From NCBI RefSeq assembly GCF_001672975.1, contig NZ_LZKU01000173.1, positions 1 to 36,764 of the forward strand: a stretch of DNA of 36,764 nucleotides, in the 5' to 3' direction. Of this stretch, positions 15,974-23,766 are shown one piece after another. A model generated the notes under the pieces. That model worked only from the letters and a program-made list of their open reading frames with translations, had not been told where the DNA came from and made no database searches. The position numbers were made by a program, and so were the translations under genes. This DNA comes from Mycobacterium sp. 1465703.0 (lineage in GTDB: Bacteria > Actinomycetota > Actinomycetes > Mycobacteriales > Mycobacteriaceae). Position 1 is the stretch's first letter, and each line of letters starts with the position of its first letter.

Positions 15974-17193
15974 CAGCTCACCGGGAGTTCTTTCATGCCA
16001 TAGATGTGGGCGTCTTTGAACCTCAGCTGCTCGCGCGCTACCGCCACTTTGAGTCCAGGCAGGCGGCGCGCCAGCGTGGCGAACGCGACCTGCATCTCGA
16101 CACGGGCCAGGTTCGCTCCGATGCATTGATGCACACCATATCCGAAGCCCAAGTGCCCGCGGGCATTTCGGTCCGGATCAAAGGATTCCGGATTGTCGAC
16201 GAATTCGGCATCCCAATTGCCGGCGAGCAGGCTCATGATGACGAACTCTCCGGCGCGAATCAGTTGACCACCGATAACCAAGTCTTCGGTCGCGACGCGG
16301 TCGACCTGACTGTGCACGATGGACAGGTAGCGCATCAGCTCTTCGACGACGTTGGCGATGGCGGCGGGGTCGTCGGTTTGTCCGAGTCGCTGATAAACGT
16401 CCGGATGTTCCAGCAGCGCAACCGTTCCCAACGAGATCATGTTCGCGGTCGTTTCGTGGCCGGCCTGCATCATGATCACGCAGTTCATGGACGTGGTGGC
16501 GTGATCGAGTTGGCCCGTCGCAACGTATTCGGTGACCAGTCGGCTGATCAAGTCGTCGCCGGGTTCGCGGGCTTTGCGTTCCACCAACTCCTCGATGTAG
16601 GCGTACATGGCCCCGAACGCCTGGCCCTTTTCCGCATCGGTGGATTTCTGGTCAAGCCCGGCCGTGGTGCTGTGCTGGAAGAGTTCGAGGTCTTCGGGAG
16701 GCACCCCCAGCAACAAAGCGATCACCATCGAGGGCACCGGCAATGCGAATTCACGTACCAGGTCGGCCGGCGCACCGTTGTCGATCATCTGGCCGAGATA
16801 ATGGTCGACCATTTCCTGGATGTGCGGCCGCATCGATTCGCAACGCCGGAAGGTGAAGTTGCTGGTCATCATGCGGCGCAAACGGTGATGCTCGGGATCG
16901 TCGGTCCGCGCGAACATCACCGGGACCTTGTTTTCGGCGTCGGTGGGCATGATGGAATCCGGGATGGTCTTTGCGGACAGGCGGGGGTCGACTAGGGCCG
17001 CTCGGATGTCTCGGTAGCGGCTGACCACCCAGACCGGGTTGCCTTGAAACACCGCGCGTCGCAGCCCGGGTTGTTCTCGCCAGTCCACGAACTCGGGCGG
17101 GGGCGCGAGCGGGCACCGCGGCGCCCGCGGGACGGGCAGTACGGGAAGGTGTGCGTCAGAAGACGAGTCGGAGGTTTCCAAAGATATTGACAT
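15970..17193 (-). CDS. Cytochrome P450
   Basis: A 407-residue soluble bacterial P450. The I-helix oxygen-activation motif reads QAGHETT, with His in the position often Ala/Asp. The ExxR motif is EELMR, and the heme loop is FGYGVHQCIG with the axial Cys357. It resembles CYP105/107-type actinobacterial enzymes, but I cannot assign a family number. It is coupled to the downstream SDR and diverges from a TetR gene across 92 bp. The ATG at 17193 has no good ribosome-binding site, and a -10-like TATATG overlaps it, so the real start may be a few codons inside. Confidence 0.9.
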   Translation of the reverse strand: MSISLETSDSSSDAHLPVLPVPRAPRCPLAPPPEFVDWREQPGLRRAVFQGNPVWVVSRYRDIRAALVDPRLSAKTIPDSIMPTDAENKVPVMFARTDDPEHHRLRRMMTSNFTFRRCESMRPHIQEMVDHYLGQMIDNGAPADLVREFALPVPSMVIALLLGVPPEDLELFQHSTTAGLDQKSTDAEKGQAFGAMYAYIEELVERKAREPGDDLISRLVTEYVATGQLDHATTSMNCVIMMQAGHETTANMISLGTVALLEHPDVYQRLGQTDDPAAIANVVEELMRYLSIVHSQVDRVATEDLVIGGQLIRAGEFVIMSLLAGNWDAEFVDNPESFDPDRNARGHLGFGYGVHQCIGANLARVEMQVAFATLARRLPGLKVAVAREQLRFKDAHIYGMKELPVSW

Positions 17194-17255
17194 ATACCAC
17201 GTTTCCCACTAAGTGTCAGCTGCCTGCCAGTTCTAAAGCGTAGAGCCGCGGTTGT

Positions 17256-17271
17256 TGGCAGTCAACTGTCA
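17256..17271. promoter_or_regulatory. Possible TetR operator between P450 and TetR genes
   Basis: TGGCAGT-CA-ACTGTCA is an inverted repeat with 7-bp arms and one mismatch, placed 14 bp before the TetR start and 63 bp before the P450 start. The position fits an autoregulated divergent promoter. A related half-site TGTCAG lies at 17214-17219. Confidence 0.4.
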
Positions 17272-17285
17272 GTTACGCTATCACG

Positions 17286-17915
17286 ATGACCGCGGTTGAG
17301 GACCGACCGTTGCGGGCGGACGCGGCACGCAACGTCGAGCGCATCCTGCGCGCGGCGCGCGAGGTCTATGGCGAGTTGGGCCCCGATGCCCCGGCAGAGG
17401 CGGTCGCGCGTCGCGCCGGCGTAGGTGAGCGAACTCTTTACCGCAGATTCCCGGCCAAGGCCGACCTGGTGCGCGCCGCCCTGGATCAAAGCATCGCGGA
17501 GGACCTAACCCCGGTGATCGACAGCGCCCGGCTGGCAAAGGATCCGCTGCGGGGTCTTACCCAACTGATCGAAGCGGCGATCGCGCTGGGTGCCCGCGAA
17601 CACCATCTGCTGACCGCGGCGCGCCGGGCCGGGTCGCTGACATCGGACATCTCGTCATCGCTCAACGCCGCGCTCGGCGACCTGATGCTGGAAGGCCAGC
17701 GAGTCGGCAGCATTCGAGCCGACCTGGTCGCCGACGACTTACCTCGCCTGGTCGCGATGCTCTTCGGCGTGCTGTCGACCATGGAGGCCGACAGCGACGG
17801 CTGGCGTCGTTACGTCGCTCTCATTGTCGACGCGATATCGGTGGGCGAACCGCAGCCGTTGCCGCCCGCCGCGGCATTGCGTTACGTGGTCGGGCCGAAC
17901 AGCTGGCCGCTGTGA
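17286..17915 (+). CDS. TetR-family transcriptional regulator
   Basis: A 209-residue regulator. The N-terminal helix-turn-helix region (RILRAAREVYGELG, then VARRAGVGERTLYRRFPAK at about residues 40-58) is typical of TetR. The ligand-binding domain is variable. It diverges from the P450-SDR pair, which it probably represses in the absence of the pathway substrate. Its stop is 12 bp from the stop of the convergent lipoprotein gene, and a GAGCGGCCGCTC palindrome spans this gap without a T-run. Confidence 0.87.
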   Translation: MTAVEDRPLRADAARNVERILRAAREVYGELGPDAPAEAVARRAGVGERTLYRRFPAKADLVRAALDQSIAEDLTPVIDSARLAKDPLRGLTQLIEAAIALGAREHHLLTAARRAGSLTSDISSSLNAALGDLMLEGQRVGSIRADLVADDLPRLVAMLFGVLSTMEADSDGWRRYVALIVDAISVGEPQPLPPAAALRYVVGPNSWPL

Positions 17916-17927
17916 GCGAGCGGCCGC

Positions 17928-18560
17928 TCAGCTAGCCGGCAGGCCCGCTTTGACCGCGGCCTCTTGTTTGCGGGCGAGATCGAGCAGAACGTCGGCCGGC
18001 GTGGGATTGCCTATGACACAATCGGATTCAAGGTCGACCATGGCCCTGCCCACAACGAACACCGCCTCGGAGATCTCCATCGGATTGGCCGGGTCGGTGC
18101 CCTGGCCTATCACCATGAACCCGTTGGTGCCGATGTCAATGGGCTGCTGTTGCCCGTTGACTTTCTTACCGACGACGTCGCGCATGTTCTCCGCGGTCTG
18201 GGTGGCGGTGGCCGCGTCAGGAAAAACCGCGATGGTGTCGATGATGGTGCGCTTGCCGTCGGGGTTCTTGAAGACCTGTCCCACTCCGGTGATGCCGCTC
18301 GGATTCTGACTCGGTGGCCCGTCAGCAGTGGCATTGGGGTCGACGTCGCTGGGCTTGATCAGCAGATTGCTGTAGTCCGCCGGCGCTCCCGGTGCGGGCG
18401 GGGCCGCGCTGGCCGGGGGGTTCGACGGGGCAGCCGAGTTTGATGATGAGGCCGACCCCGACGATGCCGTCGGGCTCTTGTCTCCGCAGCCGACCACCGT
18501 GGCGCTGATCAGAATTGCGGTAGCCGTCAAGCCGAGTGCGGACGTGCGCGCCATACCCAT
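17928..18560 (-). CDS. Secreted lipoprotein of unknown function
   Basis: A 210-residue lipoprotein. A signal peptide with lipobox VVGC (Cys25) is followed by a Ser/Ala/Pro-rich linker to about residue 62 and a folded domain with a NLLIKPSDVDP opening (typical of mycobacterial lipoprotein domains that bind small ligands) and a DTIAVFPDAATATQTAENM helix. The start ATG 18560 has an excellent AGAAGGAG site. I do not recognise the family beyond mycobacterial lipoprotein. The gene follows the DAP-dehydrogenase-like gene by 139 bp. Confidence 0.8.
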   Translation of the reverse strand: MGMARTSALGLTATAILISATVVGCGDKSPTASSGSASSSNSAAPSNPPASAAPPAPGAPADYSNLLIKPSDVDPNATADGPPSQNPSGITGVGQVFKNPDGKRTIIDTIAVFPDAATATQTAENMRDVVGKKVNGQQQPIDIGTNGFMVIGQGTDPANPMEISEAVFVVGRAMVDLESDCVIGNPTPADVLLDLARKQEAAVKAGLPAS

Positions 18561-18699
18561 GAGCTTCTCCTTCTGAAGTCAGCTATTTGTATCCCTTACC
18601 GCGCGCATGGGTAGCGCGAACACGCCAAATCCGGCCACCGAAACGAATGTCCATCTGGCAGCCCAGCCTATGGGCTCGAGCCGATATCGGTAAGGGTGG

Positions 18700-19782
18700 T
18701 TAGCGCTCGTTCCACATCAGCCCGCGCATCGTCGCGGACAGTGGTATGTCCTCCACCGCGATGAGCCCCTGCGGCGCGCGGCACACCCAGTCGATCGCGT
18801 TCACGACCCGGCCGGCCGTCGAAATGCAGCCGGCATCAGTGGAATCGAACAGAGGGTGGGAAACGTGGGTGTTGATTTCGACCCGCGGCTCGCCCTCCAC
18901 GACGACACGATGCACCCCGGTATGACCCTCGGGCGGGAATTCCCAGTCGGGTGCGGCGGCCTGGGTGAGCCTGGTGACGTGCTCGAGGGTGATGACGGGT
19001 TCGCCGTCGCGGACACCCTCGGTGGCGAACCGGACGGCGGCCATCTGCCCCGGCTGCACCGTCATCATGGTGCAGTCGATCCGTTCCGGCGTGTACCAAG
19101 GTTCAACGCGCTGACGCACGTCGTCGAGCTTGATGTCGAGGTGGTCCGCGAGGCTTCGGACCTGACCACCCCACATCGCCACGATCACCCCGGGCAGGAA
19201 CATCATCGGCGAATCGTCGTCCGGTGCCGATCCGAAACCCATTGCCGCACCGGTGAACTCGGCGTCGTCGTAGTTTCCGTAGTCGAAGATCTCCTGCACG
19301 GTGATCGAGGAGACCCGTGTGGTCAGGCTGGCCGCCGAAGCCACCAGCGTATCGCCGGAAAAGCCGGGGTCGATGCCGTTGACATAGAGCGACGCGTTGC
19401 CGGCCGCGCAGGCACGCTCCAGGGGCTGCCGCAACCAATCGTCGGCGTGGCGCGGCGTGACCAGCCAGACCATCGATGTACCGACGACGTTGGTGCCCGC
19501 GGAAAGGAACTTGGACATCTGCTCGATGGCTTCCATCGGCCGGGTCTCACCCTGCGACGTGTAGACGACGCAGTCGGCGCCGAGGGCCACCAGGGCGTCG
19601 ATGTCGTCAGTGGCGGGGATACCGGTCGCTTCGTCCAGTCCGCACAACTGCGCCGCATCCTGACCAATCTTCTCGCTGCTGGCGGCGTGCACGCCGACCA
19701 GTTCGAGATCTGGTCTGCCGATGATCGCCCGCAGCGAATGCCGGCCCACGTTACCGGTGGAGAACTGAATGACTCTGCGCAT
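18700..19782 (-). CDS. DAP-dehydrogenase-like NAD(P)-binding oxidoreductase (copy 1)
   Basis: A 360-residue protein of the dihydrodipicolinate-reductase/2,4-diaminopentanoate-dehydrogenase-like family common in mycobacteria. The Rossmann motif STGNVGRHSLRAI begins at residue 7, a CVVYTSQGE segment closes the cofactor domain, and a NGIDPGFSGD motif marks the hinge to the catalytic domain. ATG 19782 is preferred because GACGAGG lies upstream. Its likely role is a redox step on a keto/amino or unsaturated intermediate; the true substrate of these mycobacterial proteins is unknown. It lies 66 bp downstream of the SDR gene in the same direction. Confidence 0.82.
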   Translation of the reverse strand: MRRVIQFSTGNVGRHSLRAIIGRPDLELVGVHAASSEKIGQDAAQLCGLDEATGIPATDDIDALVALGADCVVYTSQGETRPMEAIEQMSKFLSAGTNVVGTSMVWLVTPRHADDWLRQPLERACAAGNASLYVNGIDPGFSGDTLVASAASLTTRVSSITVQEIFDYGNYDDAEFTGAAMGFGSAPDDDSPMMFLPGVIVAMWGGQVRSLADHLDIKLDDVRQRVEPWYTPERIDCTMMTVQPGQMAAVRFATEGVRDGEPVITLEHVTRLTQAAAPDWEFPPEGHTGVHRVVVEGEPRVEINTHVSHPLFDSTDAGCISTAGRVVNAIDWVCRAPQGLIAVEDIPLSATMRGLMWNER

Positions 19783-19848
19783 GGTTACCTCGTCCTTCCA
19801 GCGGCCGGTAGATGCACCCATCCTGACGCGTTTGATCGCCGCACAGGA

Positions 19849-20637
19849 TCAGTAGTCGGGTATTGGCAGCGGCGAATTGTTGGAGTCGATGCCACCATCG
19901 ACGTGGAAAGTGGCGTTGGTCGCATAGCAATCGCGCGTGGACAGATACACCGCGAGCCGTCCGAGATCCTCGACGTCGCCCAGCCGATGCAACGGTGTGG
20001 CCTCCTGCATCTTTTCCAGCGACCCGGGCATCAGGTCCAGGCTGCCTTTCAGACCGTCGGTGGCGAAAGAGCCCAGGGCGATGGCGTTGACGCGAATCTT
20101 GGGCGCGAGCTCCTGCGCCATGGCGCGAGTGAGAGCTTCCAGGCCGCCCTTTGCGACGCAATAAGCGGTCAGCGCCCGAATGCCGAACCTCGCCGAGCCC
20201 GACGAGATGTTGATGATGGAACCGTTCCCGGCGTCGAGCATGTGCGGCGCGACGAGCTGACTCATGATGAAGGCCGACGTCACACACCAGTCGAACGTGT
20301 GCCGGAAATCCTCGTCGGTGATGTCCAGGAACCGCGCGTAGCTGGACCCGCCGACATTGTTGACCAGAATATCGATGCGGCCGAGGCGCTCCATGGCCGT
20401 GTTCACGACCCGTTCTCCGTCCGGACGACTCATCGCGTCCGCGACCAGCGCCAGGCCCTTGCCGCCGGCGGCTTCGATACGCTCAATCGTGCCAACGATA
20501 TCCGCCGCGGTACGTGCGGTCCCGACCACCGTGGCGCCCGCCTCCGCCAACACCCGGGCAATGCCCGCTCCCACACCCTTCCCGGCTCCGGTGACGATCG
20601 CGACCTGTCCGTCCAGCCTGAACTGCTCCAATGCCAT
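19849..20637 (-). CDS. Short-chain dehydrogenase/reductase
   Basis: A 262-residue classical SDR from ATG 20637 with a GGGAG site upstream. TGAGKGVG at 16-23, a VVGTARTAAD strand suggesting NADP preference, NNVGG, Ser in ISSGSARFG and the YCVAK catalytic pair are visible, and the C-terminus ends FHVDGG. It is first in a two-gene unit with the DAP-dehydrogenase-like copy 1 and has an operator-like palindrome 50 bp upstream. Likely an alcohol/ketone oxidoreductase in the block's catabolic pathway. Confidence 0.88.
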   Translation of the reverse strand: MALEQFRLDGQVAIVTGAGKGVGAGIARVLAEAGATVVGTARTAADIVGTIERIEAAGGKGLALVADAMSRPDGERVVNTAMERLGRIDILVNNVGGSSYARFLDITDEDFRHTFDWCVTSAFIMSQLVAPHMLDAGNGSIINISSGSARFGIRALTAYCVAKGGLEALTRAMAQELAPKIRVNAIALGSFATDGLKGSLDLMPGSLEKMQEATPLHRLGDVEDLGRLAVYLSTRDCYATNATFHVDGGIDSNNSPLPIPDY

Positions 20638-20681
20638 GCTGGGCTCCCTCGAACGAGTGTGTGCGCGGTTCAATCTAAGAA

Positions 20682-20709
20682 GATTACTGACTAAAGTCAA
20701 TGACTAATC
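20682..20709. promoter_or_regulatory. Operator-like palindrome O1 (SDR/TetR divergent region)
   Basis: The core TGACTAAAGTCA (20688-20699) is a 5-2-5 inverted repeat. It is followed by another TGACT (20701-20705), giving three half-sites in alternating orientation. GATTA and TAATC flank the whole. It sits 50 bp before the SDR start. Related palindromes occur at 22648 and 22800. Confidence 0.65.
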
Positions 20710-20845
20710 GCGGCAAATATCGGCCGACTATGGTACGGATCCAAGAACGATCAAGTTAGGTAAGCGTTTCTGGCGCTGGCACGGCATAATGGGTGACTGA
20801 GCCTGGCCACTTCGACATGAGTCAGGTCAACCGTGAGGACTGGCA

Positions 20846-21445
20846 ATGGCTGTTACGGACAGGCTGTCGGCGCGAGAAGCCAAGCGCCTGCAGACGCGGG
20901 AGCGTTTGATGGGCGCCGCAATCGCGGAGTTCGCTCGCGCCGGCATGGCCGAGGCCGACGTCAGCGCAATCGTCGCTGCCGCCGGAGTTGCCCACGGCAC
21001 CTTCTTCTTCCACTTCCCTACCAAGGAGCACGTGCTGCTGGAGCTGGAGCGCCGCGAAGAGGACCGGATTGCCAAGCAGTTCGCGCAATTCCTCAAATCC
21101 AAGCACGATCTCGTTTCGGCGTTGAACGAGGCGGTCCGCTTGGTGGTCGGATTGGAACGACGGCTGGGCGACCTACTCTTCAATGACTTTCTCGCACTAC
21201 ACTTCTCCCAAACCCGGCCGCAGACCGAAGACGGCCGGGACCACCCGTTGATCGTGTTGGTCGCCCGCGAAATCGAGATGGCCCAGCAGCGCGGTGAGAC
21301 GGACCACGAGGTCAATCCCATGAACAGCGCGGTGTTCTTCCTGCTGGGCCTCTACGCGCTGCTGATCACCACCAACCACTGGCCCACGGGGCATACCCTG
21401 CTGGAGGACTACGTGGCGAGGACTTTGCGCAGTCTGAAGCCCTGA
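20846..21445 (+). CDS. TetR-family transcriptional regulator, probable regulator of the block
   Basis: A 199-residue TetR protein from ATG 20846 with GAGGA upstream. The helix-turn-helix is at about residues 38-60 (VSAIVAAAGVAHGTFFFHFP, with the family's F-x-F-P-T-K ending). The C-terminal domain is longer and hydrophobic near its end (FFLLGLYALLI), as in regulators of hydrophobic ligands. It sits between SDR/DAP-dehydrogenase copy 1 and DAP-dehydrogenase copy 2. The shared palindromes O1-O3 nearby make it the best candidate for their binding protein, which is inference. It converges with copy 2 across 21 bp. Confidence 0.87.
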   Translation: MAVTDRLSAREAKRLQTRERLMGAAIAEFARAGMAEADVSAIVAAAGVAHGTFFFHFPTKEHVLLELERREEDRIAKQFAQFLKSKHDLVSALNEAVRLVVGLERRLGDLLFNDFLALHFSQTRPQTEDGRDHPLIVLVAREIEMAQQRGETDHEVNPMNSAVFFLLGLYALLITTNHWPTGHTLLEDYVARTLRSLKP

Positions 21446-21466
21446 CGCCGCAGCGGCTTTCGCGTA

Positions 21467-22567
21467 CTAGCGGACTACGCCGAGCAATGGCACCAACCCG
21501 AGCTCCCTGTGCGTCAGGAAGCCCGGCGCGGCATCACACACGGCCGGAACGGTGTTCGCCGGGCCCATCGCGGTCCAGGTGTAGCCCGGTTTGGGGTAAT
21601 TACCCTGCGGATCGGCCGGCGCCTGCAGGATCAGCTCGGTGGGCTCGTCGCCCTCGATCACGATGCGGTAATGATAGTGCCCGCCCCAATCCGGTTGCGG
21701 GTCAATCGCATCGTACTCATCCATCGTGTACATCTCATGGAAGGTGATCAACGGCTTGCCGTCGACCCACGTCGTCCACTTGTGATGTTGCGAGGCGACG
21801 GTCCCCTTCTTGATGGTGCCCTTGAAGCCCGGCATGTCGCTGGTCGGGCCTCCCTCAAACGGGATGTCGCGGATCGCGGTTCCCAGTGCGACGTCGGTGG
21901 TGTACTCGTCGACCGTCTTCCCAAAGCCGTCGACCACCATGGCCATCGATTGAGCGAACAACGGCCAGGCGTTGCCGAGCAGGTTCGGCCCGGCATGGAA
22001 CTCCTCGGGGGTATCCCCCATTCCCATCTCGTAGAGGTATTTCAACGTGTCCTTGCCGAAGTTCACCACCTCGTAGATGTGGATGGCGTCGATTCGGCTC
22101 ACAATGCGGGCCAGCGTGAGGACCAGCAGGTCTCCGGCGAATCCCGGGTTGACGCCTCCGGCATGAAACGACGTCCCGCCCGCGTGGCACGCCGCATCGA
22201 TCTTGTCGATGTCCGCCTGGCTGTGCTTGGTGCGAAACCACCAGGCCCCGCCCGAGGCGACGACGTTCTTCCCTCCGCGCAACAGCCGACACACCTCGTC
22301 GGGATCCGACCACAACGGCGCGTAGAACACGCAATCGGCGTCGAGCGCTTCGATCGCCGCCTTATCGGTGGTCGCCAGCACCCCGATCGGTGCGACACCG
22401 ACCAGTTCTCCGGCGTCCCTGCCCACTTTCTCCGGACGATTACATAGCACCCCGACCACCTCGAAGGCGGGGTTATGCGCGAAATGGCGCAATGCCACCG
22501 TCCCGACATTGCCTATGCCCCATTGGATAACGCGATACTTTTTCTCGGCCGGGGCGTCGAGCGTCAT
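21467..22567 (-). CDS. DAP-dehydrogenase-like NAD(P)-binding oxidoreductase (copy 2)
   Basis: A 366-residue paralogue of the 18700 and 27414 genes. The Rossmann motif WGIGNVGTVALRHF starts at residue 16; NRPEKVGRDAGELVG and the hinge motif GGVNPGFAGD follow. The C-terminal domain is rich in aromatic residues (DWGGHYHYRIVIEGDEP). ATG 22567 has a GGAG site 6 nt upstream. It is transcribed divergently from the 12-gene run, with operator-like palindromes O2 and O3 in the shared 300-bp region. Its reaction is unknown; see copy 1. Confidence 0.83.
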   Translation of the reverse strand: MTLDAPAEKKYRVIQWGIGNVGTVALRHFAHNPAFEVVGVLCNRPEKVGRDAGELVGVAPIGVLATTDKAAIEALDADCVFYAPLWSDPDEVCRLLRGGKNVVASGGAWWFRTKHSQADIDKIDAACHAGGTSFHAGGVNPGFAGDLLVLTLARIVSRIDAIHIYEVVNFGKDTLKYLYEMGMGDTPEEFHAGPNLLGNAWPLFAQSMAMVVDGFGKTVDEYTTDVALGTAIRDIPFEGGPTSDMPGFKGTIKKGTVASQHHKWTTWVDGKPLITFHEMYTMDEYDAIDPQPDWGGHYHYRIVIEGDEPTELILQAPADPQGNYPKPGYTWTAMGPANTVPAVCDAAPGFLTHRELGLVPLLGVVR

Positions 22568-22647
22568 TGCTACTCCTTTGCGGGCCGGAACGGCTGAGCG
22601 CTCGCTGAGCGTAGGCGTCCGCGTGACCGTGTGTCAACGATCCGAGG

Positions 22648-22661
22648 CTGACTTTCGTCAG
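22648..22661. promoter_or_regulatory. Operator-like palindrome O2
   Basis: CTGAC-TTTC-GTCAG is a perfect 5-4-5 inverted repeat located 81 bp upstream of DAP-dehydrogenase copy 2. It shares CTGAC(N4)GTCA with O1 and O3. Confidence 0.6.
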
Positions 22662-22799
22662 TAGAAGCTCCCTGACCGAGAGGCATGCGCGGCGACATTC
22701 AGCGCGGATAGTGCCGTTGTGCCGAGTATTAACACCATTAACCGGCAAGGCCGGTATCGGGACGGCCAGTTTTGTCGCGCACCGCTCTCGATGCCTTCT

Positions 22800-22815
22800 G
22801 CTGACTATAGTCAGC
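22800..22815. promoter_or_regulatory. Operator-like palindrome O3 over the cluster promoter
   Basis: GCTGACTATAGTCAGC is a perfect 16-bp palindrome ending 4 bp before the -10-like TATAGT (22820-22825). A repressor bound here would cover the -35/-10 spacer of the 12-gene run. Confidence 0.7.
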
Positions 22816-22867
22816 CTGTTATAGTGCAGACGCCGATCCAATCAGTGCCGATGACGGGGAGGGGTTC

Positions 22868-23578
22868 GTGAATCTGCCGAAGCTCAAGTCGCCCGGCGAC
22901 GGTCAGGCGAGCCTGACCATCGACGAGCACATGCAACGCTCGCAACTCGCGCAGCGCCAGGCCGACAAATGGCTCATCTCCGGCAGTCTGCTGATCGGCA
23001 CAGCGGCGCTTGGCATCTTCGGCCTGCCGTTGTTCTTGTGGGGCGTGCGGTTGCTGCGCCGCGCCCAGCGTGACGGTCTCTCCGTTCGGCCGATGCTGGT
23101 CACGCTGCTCGGCTACCTCGTCATCATCGACGCCGCCATTAACACCGTCGGCTGGGCGCTTGACCTGGTGGCGAACCACACCATTCTGGCCCGCGTGCTG
23201 CTCAACGGGTGGGGCAACATGTTCGACGCCGGTTACTTCTGGCACTACAACGAGCTGTGGCTCGGCGGCGCGGCCGGTCCTGGCGAAAAAGCTTTGGAAG
23301 TCGGGCTCATTCTGACCGTCTTCACCATGCGCATCGCCGCGGCCATCGGCTTCCTGCAGATGAAGCGCTGGGGCCATCAGTGGATGGTGGTCACCTGCTG
23401 GATGGGCGCGGTGATCTGGATTACCTACGTCTTCAACATGACCATGTTCGCCGACGTGCGCTTCGCCGGAGTCGTGCTGCCGGTCGTCGGCTGGTGGCTC
23501 TACGACATCTTCTACATCACCCCGTTCCTGGCGATCCCCTATCTGCACACCGTCAACCGCGAACTCTTCTCCGATTGA
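22868..23578 (+). CDS. Polytopic membrane protein, copy A (unrecognised family)
   Basis: A 236-residue membrane protein from GTG 22868 (GGGGAGGGG upstream). A charged N-terminus of about 37 residues is followed by about six membrane spans. Polar and potential metal-binding residues lie in or beside the spans: Asp and His in LDLVANH, Asp, His and Glu in [12 protein letters not shown], His in GHQW, Asp in LYDIF and His in YLHTVNRE. All are identical in copy B (26258), and about 140 of the last 167 residues match. I do not recognise the family. Its pairing with a NorQ/NorD-like activase suggests a membrane metalloenzyme subunit. A PmoC/AmoC comparison from memory failed to match the Cu-ligand spacing. 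Confidence 0.75.
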   Translation: MNLPKLKSPGDGQASLTIDEHMQRSQLAQRQADKWLISGSLLIGTAALGIFGLPLFLWGVRLLRRAQRDGLSVRPMLVTLLGYLVIIDAAINTVGWALDLVANHTILARVLLNGWGNMFDAGYFWHYNELWLGGAAGPGEKALEVGLILTVFTMRIAAAIGFLQMKRWGHQWMVVTCWMGAVIWITYVFNMTMFADVRFAGVVLPVVGWWLYDIFYITPFLAIPYLHTVNRELFSD

Positions 23579-23622
23579 AATGTGCGACCTGAAATCCACT
23601 ACGCCACCGAGGAAGTCACATC

Positions 23623-23727
23623 ATGGGCTATCTATGGGAAATTCTTCGCTACGTCGCCGCATGGGGCGGCACCGGGCTGATCATCTGGTTCTGGTACTGG
23701 CTGTTCTCCAACATCGGCACGTTCTGA
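23623..23727 (+). CDS. 34-residue single-span membrane peptide
   Basis: A small ORF 44 bp after copy A, with a GAGGAAG ribosome-binding site 7 nt before its ATG. The peptide is almost entirely one hydrophobic, Trp/Tyr-rich helix (LIIWFWYWLF in the middle) with a single acidic residue. Known: tiny single-span subunits often accompany membrane oxidase complexes. Position, binding site and composition support a real gene; no homologue can be named. Confidence 0.65.
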   Translation: MGYLWEILRYVAAWGGTGLIIWFWYWLFSNIGTF

Positions 23728-23766
23728 GCCGCGGCCCGGGCAGTCGGAGCGCACTGGATTTCGCCG

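Larger units (their letters stand above)
22568..22867. promoter_or_regulatory. 300-bp divergent control region of the membrane/activase cluster
   Basis: This gene-free stretch separates DAP-dehydrogenase copy 2 and the 12-gene run. It holds palindromes O2 (22648-22661) and O3 (22800-22815), a -10-like TATAGT at 22820-22825 for the rightward run, and a strong GGGGAGGGG ribosome-binding site at 22857-22865 before the GTG at 22868. No small ORF with a convincing start was found in it. Confidence 0.6.

Noticed and set aside
17918..17929. GAGCGGCCGCTC palindrome as a bidirectional terminator
   Set aside because: It lies between convergent stops, but has no loop or T-run, and short GC palindromes are common in such DNA.
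18856..20694. A 612-codon plus-strand open frame
   Set aside because: It is antisense to the DAP-dehydrogenase copy 1 and SDR genes, which have clear motifs. Long antisense frames are common in GC-rich sequence.
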